From contig JACMLD010000156.1 of the NCBI GenBank assembly GCA_014379785.1, forward strand, positions 1-15,708: 15,708 bases of DNA. The letters are read 5' to 3'. Positions 1-6,854 of the stretch are shown one piece after another (within the stretch, counting starts at the first letter, position 1; the number at the start of each line of letters is the position of its first letter). The translations under genes and the position numbers were made by a program. This DNA comes from Chitinophagaceae bacterium. GTDB taxonomy: Bacteria > Bacteroidota > Bacteroidia > Chitinophagales > Chitinophagaceae. The notes below the pieces were generated by a model. The model made no database searches. It saw nothing but the letters and a program-made list of their open reading frames with translations, and was not told where the DNA came from.

Positions 1-695
1 AAAAATCTTACCTCGCACCACTGAAAGTAGAAAAGCTCCCCATGGTCGGCGCAAAAACAGGAGAGCTGCTTCGCAGAATGGGAGTTGAAACGATAGACAT
101 CCTCAGCCAGATACCCGTCGAGATGATGACCAACCTCCTTGGCAAAAACGGGATTGACCTCTGGCGGAAAGCAAACGGAATCGACGAAACCCCGATCATA
201 CCCTATCACGAATCAAAAAGCATCGGCACAGAGAATACATTTGAAAGCGATACGATAGACATCGCCTTCATGCATGCCGAACTCGCCCGCATGACCGAAA
301 GAATAGGATTTGAACTGAGAGACGGCAACAGACTGACTGGTTGTGTGACCGTAAAGCTGCGCTACAGTGATTTTCAAACGCTGACAAGACAGGCCGTCAT
401 TCCCTACGCGGCATCCGATCATGTCCTGCTCAATAAGGCGAGGGAACTGTTTGATAAACTGTACGACAGGCGACTACTGGTTCGACTCATAGGCGTCCGC
501 TTCTCGCACCTCATACCCGGCAACTATCAAATCAACCTGTTCAACGACACACAGGAACAAATCAAATTATACCAGGCCATCGACAGCGTGAAACACCGCT
601 TTGGCGAAGACATGCTCATCCGCGGTTGCGGATTTGAAAAACAAGGAAGACCGAAACCCGCAGCACCAAAAGAATTCAGAGCTTTTAAATTCTGA
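1..695 (+). CDS. Y-family DNA polymerase (DinB/Pol IV type), C-terminal part, 5' end outside the window
   Basis: This is the C-terminal part of a translesion polymerase; the open frame runs in from the left edge (first full codon at 3), so the ATG at 42 is internal. The opening residues (PLKVEKLPMVGAKTGELLRR) match the helix-hairpin-helix thumb entry of Pol IV, where the family has a 'lpGvGkkt' motif. The rest is the little-finger domain that grips DNA. A pentapeptide QINLF (528-542) fits the beta-clamp binding consensus QLxLF and is followed by the LYQAIDSVKHRFG segment common in Bacteroidota Pol IV proteins. A basic, proline-rich tail ends in FRAFKF. The catalytic palm lies outside the window, so an active DinB cannot be told from an ImuB-like inactive relative. 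The stop lies 3 bp before the dnaE-like gene, so the two are almost certainly co-transcribed and probably act together in damage tolerance. Confidence 0.88.
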   Translation, partial: KSYLAPLKVEKLPMVGAKTGELLRRMGVETIDILSQIPVEMMTNLLGKNGIDLWRKANGIDETPIIPYHESKSIGTENTFESDTIDIAFMHAELARMTERIGFELRDGNRLTGCVTVKLRYSDFQTLTRQAVIPYAASDHVLLNKARELFDKLYDRRLLVRLIGVRFSHLIPGNYQINLFNDTQEQIKLYQAIDSVKHRFGEDMLIRGCGFEKQGRPKPAAPKEFRAFKF

Positions 696-698
696 ATC

Positions 699-3617
699 AT
701 GTTCCTCAACTGCAAAACTTATTTCAGCTTCCACTATGGCACCTACGGCACCGAAGAACTGGTAAAGGCCGCTGCCGATGAAGGCATCCATACAATCGCA
801 CTCACCAATATCAACAATACCTGTGATATGTGGGACTTTGTCGACTTCTGCACCCAACACAATATCAAACCCGTTGCGGGAGCGGAAATAAGAAATCACA
901 ACACCCTCCTTTACATCCTGCTCGCAAAAAACAACAAAGGCTTTCACACGATCAATCAATTTCTTTCCGCCCATATCCATGAAAAAAAAGATTTCCCCCC
1001 AGAACCCGCACTCGACAACGTTTTTACCATCTATCCGCTCGGCGTCCGTGAACCATCATCACTTTCTGCCAATGAATACATCGGCGTGCGTTCTTCTGAA
1101 ATCAACAAACTTTTTGGGCAGTCGCTGCAGGCATACGCATCGAGATATCTTGTGCTGCAACCCGTCAGCTTTCAAAACAAAACCTACTTCAACGTCCACC
1201 GACTGCTGAGAGCCATCGATGAAAACATTGTCCTGAGCAAACAAAAACCCATTGACATCGCTGCCCCCAACGAAACTTTTCAGCCGATGTCCGCACTGCT
1301 CCAGGCATTCGGTCAGCACTCGTTCATGATCACCAACACCATGCGGTTGCTTGAGCAATGCAGCATCGGGATCAGCTTTCATACAGACAAAACAAAAAAG
1401 ATCTATTCGGCCAGCATGGAAGACGATAAGGTGTTGCTGGAAAAACTGGCGCTCGATGGCATGCGACAGCGATATGGACTCCGCAACAAACAAGCAAAGG
1501 AGAGAGTGACAAAAGAATTGAAAATAATCTCTGACCTCGGATTCAATGCGTATTTTTTGATCACGTGGGACATATTGCGCTACGCCAACTCAAGAGGTTT
1601 TTATTATGTGGGTCGAGGCAGCGGCGCAAATTCGATTGTAGCCTATTGTCTTAAGATCACCGATGTGGATCCGATTGAGCTCGACCTTTATTTCGAACGT
1701 TTTCTGAATCCATACCGCACCGTGCCGCCGGACTTCGACATCGACTTTTCCTGGAAGGACCGCGACGAAATGATCGATTATATCTTCAAGCGTTACGGCC
1801 GCGAACACGTCTGCCTGCTCGGCTCCTACTCCACCTTTCAGAGCCGCGCCATCATGCGCGAACTCGGAAAAGTTTTCGGCCTGCCGAAAGAAGAGATCGA
1901 TCGCCTCGAATATGGAAGCCTGCAACAGGACAACATTCAAAAAAAGATATTTTTCTACGGAAACCTTATCAGAAATTTTCCTAATCACCTGAGCATCCAT
2001 GCCGGCGGAATTCTTATCAGCGAAGAACCCATTCATGCATACACGGCGACCGAAATGCCACCCAAAGGTTTTTATACTTCGCAGATCGATATGTTCCTGG
2101 CGGAAAAAATCGGACTCTTCAAACTCGACGTTTTGTCGCAACGCGGCCTGGGTCATATAAAAGAAACACTCGACATCGTCCGCGAAAACAAAAAAATATC
2201 AATCGATATACACGATATAGAAAAGTTTAAGAAAGACAAAAAGGTCGCCGCCCAGATCCGAAATGCGGACACCATCGGATGCTTTTATATCGAGAGTCCG
2301 GCCATGCGTCAGCTGCTCCGCAAACTTCGCTGCGATGATTACCTCACACTCGTCGCCGCCTCTTCGATCATCCGTCCGGGGGTATCGCAATCGGGTATGA
2401 TGAAACAATACATCCATCGCTTTCACCATCCCGACGACTTTGAATACCTGCATCCCAAAATGAAAGAACTGCTGCACGAAACATATGGCGTGATGGTCTA
2501 CCAGGAAGATGTGATAAAAGTGGCGCACTATTTTGCCGGACTCGACATGGGTGAAGCAGATGTTCTTCGTCGCGCAATGAGCGGAAAGTACAGAAGTCAC
2601 AAAGAATTTACCCGCATACAGGACAAGTTTTTTGCCAACTGCCGTGCCCTGGCATACCCGGAAATACTGACTGCTGAGGTCTGGCGCCAGATTCAGTCAT
2701 TCGGTGGCTATTCATTTTCAAAGGCTCACTCTGCCAGCTTTGCTGTGGAAAGTTATCAGAGTCTTTTTCTCAAGACATACTACCCGATGGAATTTATGGT
2801 AGCGGTGATCAATAATTTCGGGGGATTTTATTCGCGCGAACTGTATTTCCACGAACTGAAACGGACAGGCGCCAATATCAGATTGCCCTGCGTCAACGAA
2901 GGGGATTACCTGACTTCGATTCGTAACACGCAAGTGATCATCGGGTTTATACATGTGCAGGGACTGGAAGCAGGACTTATCCACTCGATGATCGACGAAC
3001 GAAGCAGACATGGCCCTTTTCTCCAGCTGCAGCAATTCATCGAACGATTGAATCCTGGACTCGAGCAGCTGAATCTTTTGATCCGCATTGGTGCTTTTCA
3101 GTTTACCGGCAAAAACAAAAAGGAACTGCTGTGGGAAGCCAATTTTTTGCAGAAAAAAAATGTGGGTCATGCGGTCGGTCCGGCGCTGTTTGCAGAGGAG
3201 CCGTTTCAATTTACCCTTCCACTGCTCAAACAGCAGCCTCATGATGATGCCATCGATGAAATTGAACTGTTGGGATTTCCGGTCTGCAGTGTATTTGACC
3301 TGGCCGATCGGGGCGAAAAGACATTTATAGCAGCAAGGGATATGGAGAAATGGTTAGGGAAAGAGATCAATATGCTCGGTTACCTGGTCACATCCAAACC
3401 CGTGCACACGATAAAAAACGAGACCATGTTTTTTCACACCTTTATCGATGAAGCGGGCGAATGGCTCGACACGATCTTTTTTCCGCAGACAGCCAGGCAG
3501 TTTCCGCTGAGAGGAAAAGGTTTCTATGCTTTAAAAGGAAAAGTGGTGGATGAGTTTGGAGTTTTTTCGCTTGAAGTGAGTGTATGTACTCCGGTCGGTA
3601 TCGCAGGGCGGGAGTAA
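699..3617 (+). CDS. DnaE-type DNA polymerase III alpha subunit, probably the error-prone (DnaE2-like) paralogue
   Basis: This is a C-family DNA polymerase of 972 residues, shorter than the replicative alpha subunit (E. coli DnaE is 1160). Domains in order: PHP (about 1-200), palm/fingers catalytic core (about 250-600), HhH region (about 740-800), and OB fold (about 880-965). Core motifs are intact: GRGSG at 305-309, PDFDIDF with acidic D345 and D347, the third acidic residue D477 in FKLDVL, and the SKAHSA motif around K675. The PHP domain is degenerate: the metal-binding HxH at its start is replaced by N4-x-K6, and the 'TDH' motif reads TNI, so metal-dependent proofreading is unlikely. The protein ends just after the OB fold, without the tau-binding C-terminal domain. 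Together with the upstream Y-family gene 3 bp away, this argues for a mutagenic translesion role rather than replication. Regulation, perhaps by LexA, would lie upstream of the window. Confidence 0.9.
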   Translation: MFLNCKTYFSFHYGTYGTEELVKAAADEGIHTIALTNINNTCDMWDFVDFCTQHNIKPVAGAEIRNHNTLLYILLAKNNKGFHTINQFLSAHIHEKKDFPPEPALDNVFTIYPLGVREPSSLSANEYIGVRSSEINKLFGQSLQAYASRYLVLQPVSFQNKTYFNVHRLLRAIDENIVLSKQKPIDIAAPNETFQPMSALLQAFGQHSFMITNTMRLLEQCSIGISFHTDKTKKIYSASMEDDKVLLEKLALDGMRQRYGLRNKQAKERVTKELKIISDLGFNAYFLITWDILRYANSRGFYYVGRGSGANSIVAYCLKITDVDPIELDLYFERFLNPYRTVPPDFDIDFSWKDRDEMIDYIFKRYGREHVCLLGSYSTFQSRAIMRELGKVFGLPKEEIDRLEYGSLQQDNIQKKIFFYGNLIRNFPNHLSIHAGGILISEEPIHAYTATEMPPKGFYTSQIDMFLAEKIGLFKLDVLSQRGLGHIKETLDIVRENKKISIDIHDIEKFKKDKKVAAQIRNADTIGCFYIESPAMRQLLRKLRCDDYLTLVAASSIIRPGVSQSGMMKQYIHRFHHPDDFEYLHPKMKELLHETYGVMVYQEDVIKVAHYFAGLDMGEADVLRRAMSGKYRSHKEFTRIQDKFFANCRALAYPEILTAEVWRQIQSFGGYSFSKAHSASFAVESYQSLFLKTYYPMEFMVAVINNFGGFYSRELYFHELKRTGANIRLPCVNEGDYLTSIRNTQVIIGFIHVQGLEAGLIHSMIDERSRHGPFLQLQQFIERLNPGLEQLNLLIRIGAFQFTGKNKKELLWEANFLQKKNVGHAVGPALFAEEPFQFTLPLLKQQPHDDAIDEIELLGFPVCSVFDLADRGEKTFIAARDMEKWLGKEINMLGYLVTSKPVHTIKNETMFFHTFIDEAGEWLDTIFFPQTARQFPLRGKGFYALKGKVVDEFGVFSLEVSVCTPVGIAGRE

Positions 3618-3633
3618 GAAGTCCGGGGTAGAG

Positions 3634-3662
3634 CCCGTCGTCGCTGAAGCTTTGGCGGGCGG
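3634..3662. repeat. GC-rich imperfect hairpin just after the polymerase gene, possible interspersed repeat
   Basis: A short GC-rich segment 17 bp after the dnaE-like stop codon. It is built around CGCTGAAGCTTTGGCG, with partly complementary flanks (CCCG at 3634-3637 against CGGG at 3656-3659). It is followed by GGAGAAA, the same string found in the long palindrome near 6961. Similar 'GCTGAAGC' hairpins occur as intergenic repeats in other bacteria, but that is from memory. Only one copy is present in this window, so repeat status is not shown here. Confidence 0.3.
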
Positions 3663-3664
3663 AG

Positions 3665-3696
3665 AAAAAAAAAGGGCCAGGATAGAAATCCAGCCC
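3665..3696 (-). terminator. Rho-independent terminator facing left (minus strand)
   Basis: Read on the minus strand, the stem is GGGC then GGAT, paired with ATCC then GCCC. There is a small internal loop (A against CA) and a TTCT-type tetraloop, and the stem is followed directly by nine T residues (the A run at 3665-3673 on the plus strand). This is a textbook intrinsic terminator for leftward transcription, yet no minus-strand gene ends here. It may end a small RNA from the 3700-4010 region, or block antisense transcription into the polymerase gene. Read on the plus strand, the same hairpin sits just after the dnaE-like gene but lacks a U tract. Confidence 0.55.
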
Positions 3697-3716
3697 CGTT
3701 TAAAATCCAATATCCT

Positions 3717-3863
3717 ATGAAAAACCGCATTACTAACGGACAGGCATATCTTAAAATTGTATTTTCCCGAAGTAAATTTTCTAAAATAGCCGGAAACGTA
3801 GAATTACGATCAAAATCGCGCATATCTGCTCTTTGCAACGTGTCAACCAGACACTACTTTTGA
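3717..3863 (+). CDS. Doubtful 48-codon ORF in the gap after the polymerase genes
   Basis: An ATG at 3717 opens a 48-residue frame starting MKNRITNGQA and ending STRHYF. It is basic and has no signal peptide, membrane segment or motif I recognise. It begins 20 bp after the hairpin at 3674-3696, an arrangement that would also fit a leader peptide or small regulated ORF. Codon use is unremarkable, and an ORF of this length arises easily by chance in AT-rich noncoding DNA. I list it because it is the only start-to-stop frame that fits between the two terminators on the plus strand. No function can be assigned. Confidence 0.15.
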   Translation: MKNRITNGQAYLKIVFSRSKFSKIAGNVELRSKSRISALCNVSTRHYF

Positions 3864-4011
3864 TACATCCAATGAATATCCAATTACTATGATTCACTTT
3901 CCAGTTGACTATGAAAAAACCAAAAACCAATACCTGTGAAAGTACTGATTCCTAGAAAAACCAACCTGATAACCGTCCTACAGAAAATGTTTTAAAATTC
4001 AGGTCTAAATG
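3864..4011. other. AT-rich noncoding stretch between the doubtful ORF and the rightward terminator
   Basis: No coding frame, tRNA or recognisable RNA family is visible. The sequence is AT-rich and ends directly in a strong intrinsic terminator. It may be the 3' part of a small RNA or of a transcript starting between 3700 and 3900. I find no convincing TTTG/TAnnTTTG promoter on either strand, so transcription remains a guess. Confidence 0.35.
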
Positions 4012-4046
4012 AAAAACCCCCGGTAACACTGTGGGGTTTTTTCTTT
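4012..4046 (+). terminator. Strong rho-independent terminator (bidirectional in form)
   Basis: AAAAACCCC (4012-4020) pairs with GGGGTTTTT (4033-4041) around a loop of 12 bases, followed by more T residues. Because the left arm begins with an A run, it could also work for leftward transcription. It separates the polymerase cassette and the intervening region from the mlaE operon. Its position also rules out the GTG at 4031 as the mlaE start, since that codon lies inside the hairpin. Confidence 0.8.
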
Positions 4047-4204
4047 TTATACCAGCCCTGTGGAGCTTTTTCCCCAACAAGACCTCCCCCAGATTTTCAC
4101 ACAGATATTATCTTCTCCTGAATCCCCGAATCCACTGTATTTCAGCGCTTTTCACATCGTGGCAAATAATTAGATATATAAAGGGAAAGAATAATCTAGC
4201 GCCC

Positions 4205-4975
4205 ATGCCCAATCAAATGCCGTTTGCCGATAAACTTTCAAAAATTGGAGAGCAGGCATATTTCTTCCGCTCATTTTTCAGGAATATTTTCAAAAGAGGC
4301 TTCGAGTGGGAAGAGCTCTTCAGGCAGTGCTATATCATTGGCTTCCGTTCTACAGGTATCTGCGCACTCACCGGTTTCATTCTCGGAATAGTGCTGACCA
4401 TTCAGTCTGCTCCTACCCTCAAAGACTTTGGGGCCGAAAGTTATATCCCTGGTATGGTGTCCGTATCAATAGTTAGAGAAATCGGGCCGGTTATCATTGC
4501 CCTCATTTGTGCAGGTAAAGTGGCGTCGAGCATCGGCGCTGAACTTGGAAGTATGAATGTGACGGAACAGATAGACGCAATGGAGGTTTCGGGGGCCAAT
4601 CCCGTCCAGTTTCTGGTAGTTACACGCGTCCTGGCCTGTATCTTTATGATACCGCTGCTCACCATATTTGCAGACGCCATGGCTTTGATCGGGGGATACC
4701 TCGCAACTGCCCTCTCCGTGGGCATGAGTGCACAACTGTATTTCACCAAAGCGGTCAGCATCCTCGATTATACCGATGTGTTTCCGGCCGTTATTAAGAC
4801 CCTGTTTTTCGGTTTTGCCATCGGATTTGTTGGTTGCTACAAAGGATTCACTTCAAATAAGGGCACGGAGAGCGTCGGACTGGCAGCGAACTCGGCAGTT
4901 GTTACCGCATCGGTATGGGTCATTATCATTGATGCGATTGTCGTTCAGATAACAAACTCAGTCGTATATAATTAA
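4205..4975 (+). CDS. mlaE: MlaE-family ABC transporter permease (MCE lipid transport)
   Basis: This is the inner-membrane permease of an Mla-type phospholipid transport system (MlaE/YrbE family, 256 residues, a normal length). The conserved family core is clear: REIGPVIIALICAGKVASSIGAELG (residues 91-115, cited as a region), then the coupling-helix motif EQIDAMEVSGANP (121-133). About five hydrophobic segments follow across the protein, ending near 252. The ATG at 4205 (MPNQMPFADK) was chosen because the open frame upstream to 4031 passes through the terminator and adds sequence foreign to the family. ATG 4217 is an alternative. The gene is followed after 4 bp by the ATPase and then by the MCE protein, the usual Bacteroidota order. 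The system moves phospholipids between inner and outer membrane; the direction is not decided by sequence. Confidence 0.93.
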   Translation: MPNQMPFADKLSKIGEQAYFFRSFFRNIFKRGFEWEELFRQCYIIGFRSTGICALTGFILGIVLTIQSAPTLKDFGAESYIPGMVSVSIVREIGPVIIALICAGKVASSIGAELGSMNVTEQIDAMEVSGANPVQFLVVTRVLACIFMIPLLTIFADAMALIGGYLATALSVGMSAQLYFTKAVSILDYTDVFPAVIKTLFFGFAIGFVGCYKGFTSNKGTESVGLAANSAVVTASVWVIIIDAIVVQITNSVVYN

Positions 4976-4979
4976 AGGA

Positions 4980-5714
4980 ATGGAAGATGAAAAAGTCATA
5001 GAGATAAGGGGTTTGAAGAAAAGCTTCAACGGCAAGGCCGTACTTGAAGATGTCAACCTCGATGTCAGGAAAGGGGAGAATGTTGTCGTGCTCGGTAAAT
5101 CCGGCACAGGAAAATCGGTCACCATCAAGTGCATCGCCGGACTCCTTCAGCCGGACGGCGGGTCTTTAAAGGTATTCGGAGAAGAGGTGACGGAACTGGA
5201 TGAAGATGCACTGAAGGCGCTGAGGTGCAGAATGGGTTTCCTGTTTCAGGGAGCCGCCCTGTACGATTCAATGACGGTTCGCGAAAACCTGGAGTTCCCG
5301 CTCAAACGGGTATTACAAATCAAAGACAAAGAAGAAATTCGTCAGAGATGTGAAGAAGTGCTCGAAGCAGTTGGACTCACCGATGCCATAGATAAAATGC
5401 CTTCTGATCTGAGTGGTGGCATGCGTAAACGGATGGGGTTGGCCAGGACATTGATAGTAAGACCCGAGATAATTCTTTACGACGAACCAACCACCGGTCT
5501 CGATACAATCACTTCGCGCGAAATAAGCGAGCTGATCCTGGAGATGCAGAAGAAATACAAGACAAGTTCAGTCATCATCACCCACGACATCCCTTGCGCC
5601 AAATTGACCGCGGATCGTGTTTTGATTATGAACGAGGGGAAGTATATCGCAGAAGGCACTTATGAGGAACTGGAAAAATCAGAGGACGAATTTATCAGAT
5701 CATTTTTCAAATAA
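4980..5714 (+). CDS. mlaF: MlaF-family ABC transporter ATPase (MCE lipid transport)
   Basis: This is the cytoplasmic ATPase that drives the MlaE permease, 244 residues. All nucleotide-binding motifs are intact: Walker A GKSGTGKS (39-46), Q-loop glutamine Q90 in FLFQG, ABC signature LSGGM (144-148), Walker B IILYDE ending in catalytic E169, D-loop GLD (173-175), and switch histidine H202 in ITHD. The LSGGMRKRMGLART form of the signature is typical of MlaF. The start ATG lies 4 bp after the mlaE stop. The only purine-rich sequence, AAAGGA, abuts it with no spacer, so translation is probably coupled to mlaE rather than driven by a standard ribosome site. mlaD follows after 6 bp. Confidence 0.95.
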   Translation: MEDEKVIEIRGLKKSFNGKAVLEDVNLDVRKGENVVVLGKSGTGKSVTIKCIAGLLQPDGGSLKVFGEEVTELDEDALKALRCRMGFLFQGAALYDSMTVRENLEFPLKRVLQIKDKEEIRQRCEEVLEAVGLTDAIDKMPSDLSGGMRKRMGLARTLIVRPEIILYDEPTTGLDTITSREISELILEMQKKYKTSSVIITHDIPCAKLTADRVLIMNEGKYIAEGTYEELEKSEDEFIRSFFK

Positions 5715-5720
5715 AATATT

Positions 5721-6506
5721 ATGAATATTTCTACCGCACAAAAAACAAAAACCGGACTGTTCGTAGTGTTCGCTTTTCTATTGCTGGGCGTTCTCATCTT
5801 CCTGATCGGAAAGCAGAATAACTTGTTTGGAAGCACCTACCTGGTACATGCAGATTTTAAAAACATCGCTGGTACCCAGGAAGGAAACTATGTCAGATAC
5901 GCTGGTATAAACATCGGCACCGTAGAGTCTATCGGAATCAGAAACGACACAACTGTGCGATTGACTTTAAAGCTGGAGAAAGAAATGCAGAAGCATATCA
6001 AATCCGACGCAGTCGCGAGTATTGGCAGTGATGGATTGATGGGCGATAAACTGATTATCATTACACCCGGCGACAGTTCACAGGAAATTGTAAAAGAAGG
6101 TGGTGTATTGAACTCGAACAATCCGATGGATGTCGACAGGATCATGGGCAACCTCTCCAGGATTTCCGACAATGCAGAATCAGTGACCGGCGGTCTTGCC
6201 ACCATCGTTTCCAAAATCAACAAAGGAGAAGGAACCATTGGTCGCCTCATTGCTGACGACAAACTTGCAGACAATATGGAAAGCACCCTGGCACAAGCAA
6301 AAGCAACGGCTGCGGGAATAAAGAAAACGGCCGCAAATGTTGACGAAGGCGTGAACGCTGCGAAAAGTAATTTCCTGCTCAGGGGATATTTTAAGAAAAA
6401 AGAACGCAAACGAATAGCGGATTCTACCGCCGCAGCGAAAAAGACCCAGGCAGCCCAACAAAAGAAAACTGAGGAGAAAAAAGAGGAAAAGAAAGAGAAT
6501 CGTTAA
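5721..6506 (+). CDS. mlaD: MlaD-like MCE-domain protein, membrane-anchored lipid transport subunit
   Basis: This is the periplasmic substrate-binding component of the Mla system, 261 residues. A single N-terminal transmembrane helix (about 12-30) is followed by one MCE domain (about 38-117, with the IGSDGLMGDK signature at 101-110). A helical region (about 135-215) is rich in small residues and contains GEGTIGRLIADDKL. A motif NFLLRGYFKKKE (217-228) recurs in Bacteroidota MCE proteins. The tail (about 226-261) is strongly charged and Lys/Glu/Gln/Ala-rich. It is longer than E. coli MlaD (183 residues), as is usual in Bacteroidota. MCE domains form hexameric rings around a lipid channel, and the helical region could build a tube. 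No mlaB or mlaC lies nearby. It is the last gene of the operon; its stop is 5 bp from the end of the convergent gene. Confidence 0.93.
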   Translation: MNISTAQKTKTGLFVVFAFLLLGVLIFLIGKQNNLFGSTYLVHADFKNIAGTQEGNYVRYAGINIGTVESIGIRNDTTVRLTLKLEKEMQKHIKSDAVASIGSDGLMGDKLIIITPGDSSQEIVKEGGVLNSNNPMDVDRIMGNLSRISDNAESVTGGLATIVSKINKGEGTIGRLIADDKLADNMESTLAQAKATAAGIKKTAANVDEGVNAAKSNFLLRGYFKKKERKRIADSTAAAKKTQAAQQKKTEEKKEEKKENR

Positions 6507-6511
6507 TCGGC

Positions 6512-6820
6512 TTAGCGGCGCATTTCTATTTTCCCAAGACTGGTCGGCTCTCCGTCCACTACTCTTACACCCTGTCTTACTTCGTTGCGATAAGGTGGCT
6601 TGGCTTCTATAAGAAGGTTATAGGTGCCGGGCTTTACATCCGTAAACTGGAAATTTCCATGATCCACATTTACTGAAAGTGTATCAGCAGCAGAAAACAG
6701 AAAAGCTTTGAGTGCCGCATCTTCAGGATTTACTGAGCCGGTTACCTGACTGTTGAAATTTATTGTGGTAAAAGCCAGCAAGGTCAGAGCTCCGGAAAAT
6801 AAGAATATTGATTTTTTCAT
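6512..6820 (-). CDS. Small exported protein with a carboxypeptidase-regulatory-like beta-sandwich domain
   Basis: A predicted protein of 102 residues starting MKKSIFLFSG, with a hydrophobic N-terminal segment (about 4-20) that fits a Sec signal or an uncleaved anchor. The rest is one small beta-sandwich with the pattern V-x-G-x-V (26-30), FQFTDVKPGTYNLLIEA (57-73) and a closing V-x-L-G-x-I strand. This is characteristic of the carboxypeptidase regulatory-like/CarboxypepD_reg superfamily that often leads TonB receptors or stands alone. It is shorter than most members, with no TonB barrel attached. The start at 6820 was preferred because the frame upstream runs through the palindrome and GT-rich repeats and shows no conservation-like features. 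The function is unknown; it is probably a periplasmic or surface adhesion or stability module. Confidence 0.75.
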   Translation of the reverse strand: MKKSIFLFSGALTLLAFTTINFNSQVTGSVNPEDAALKAFLFSAADTLSVNVDHGNFQFTDVKPGTYNLLIEAKPPYRNEVRQGVRVVDGEPTSLGKIEMRR

Positions 6821-6854
6821 AGTAATGGATTTGCAATTGTTGGGCCCGGAGGGG

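Noticed and set aside
1590..2156. Long minus-strand ORF (188 codons) opposite the polymerase gene
   Set aside because: It is a shadow of a strongly recognisable C-family polymerase core; its own translation shows no domain.
3524..3838. Minus-strand ORF of 104 codons
   Set aside because: It runs across the leftward terminator and into the dnaE-like C-terminus in antisense; the peptide has no family-like pattern.
3700..4010. tRNA, tmRNA, RNase P or SRP RNA
   Set aside because: No cloverleaf, CCA end or characteristic conserved core of these RNAs could be found by eye in the gap.
4031..4204. N-terminal extension of MlaE from a GTG at 4031
   Set aside because: The GTG lies inside the terminator hairpin and the extra 58 residues are unlike the family; the ATG at 4205 gives a normal MlaE length.
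5888..6409. Minus-strand ORF (173 codons) opposite mlaD
   Set aside because: Shadow of the MCE gene; the sense frame has the transmembrane helix and MCE signature.
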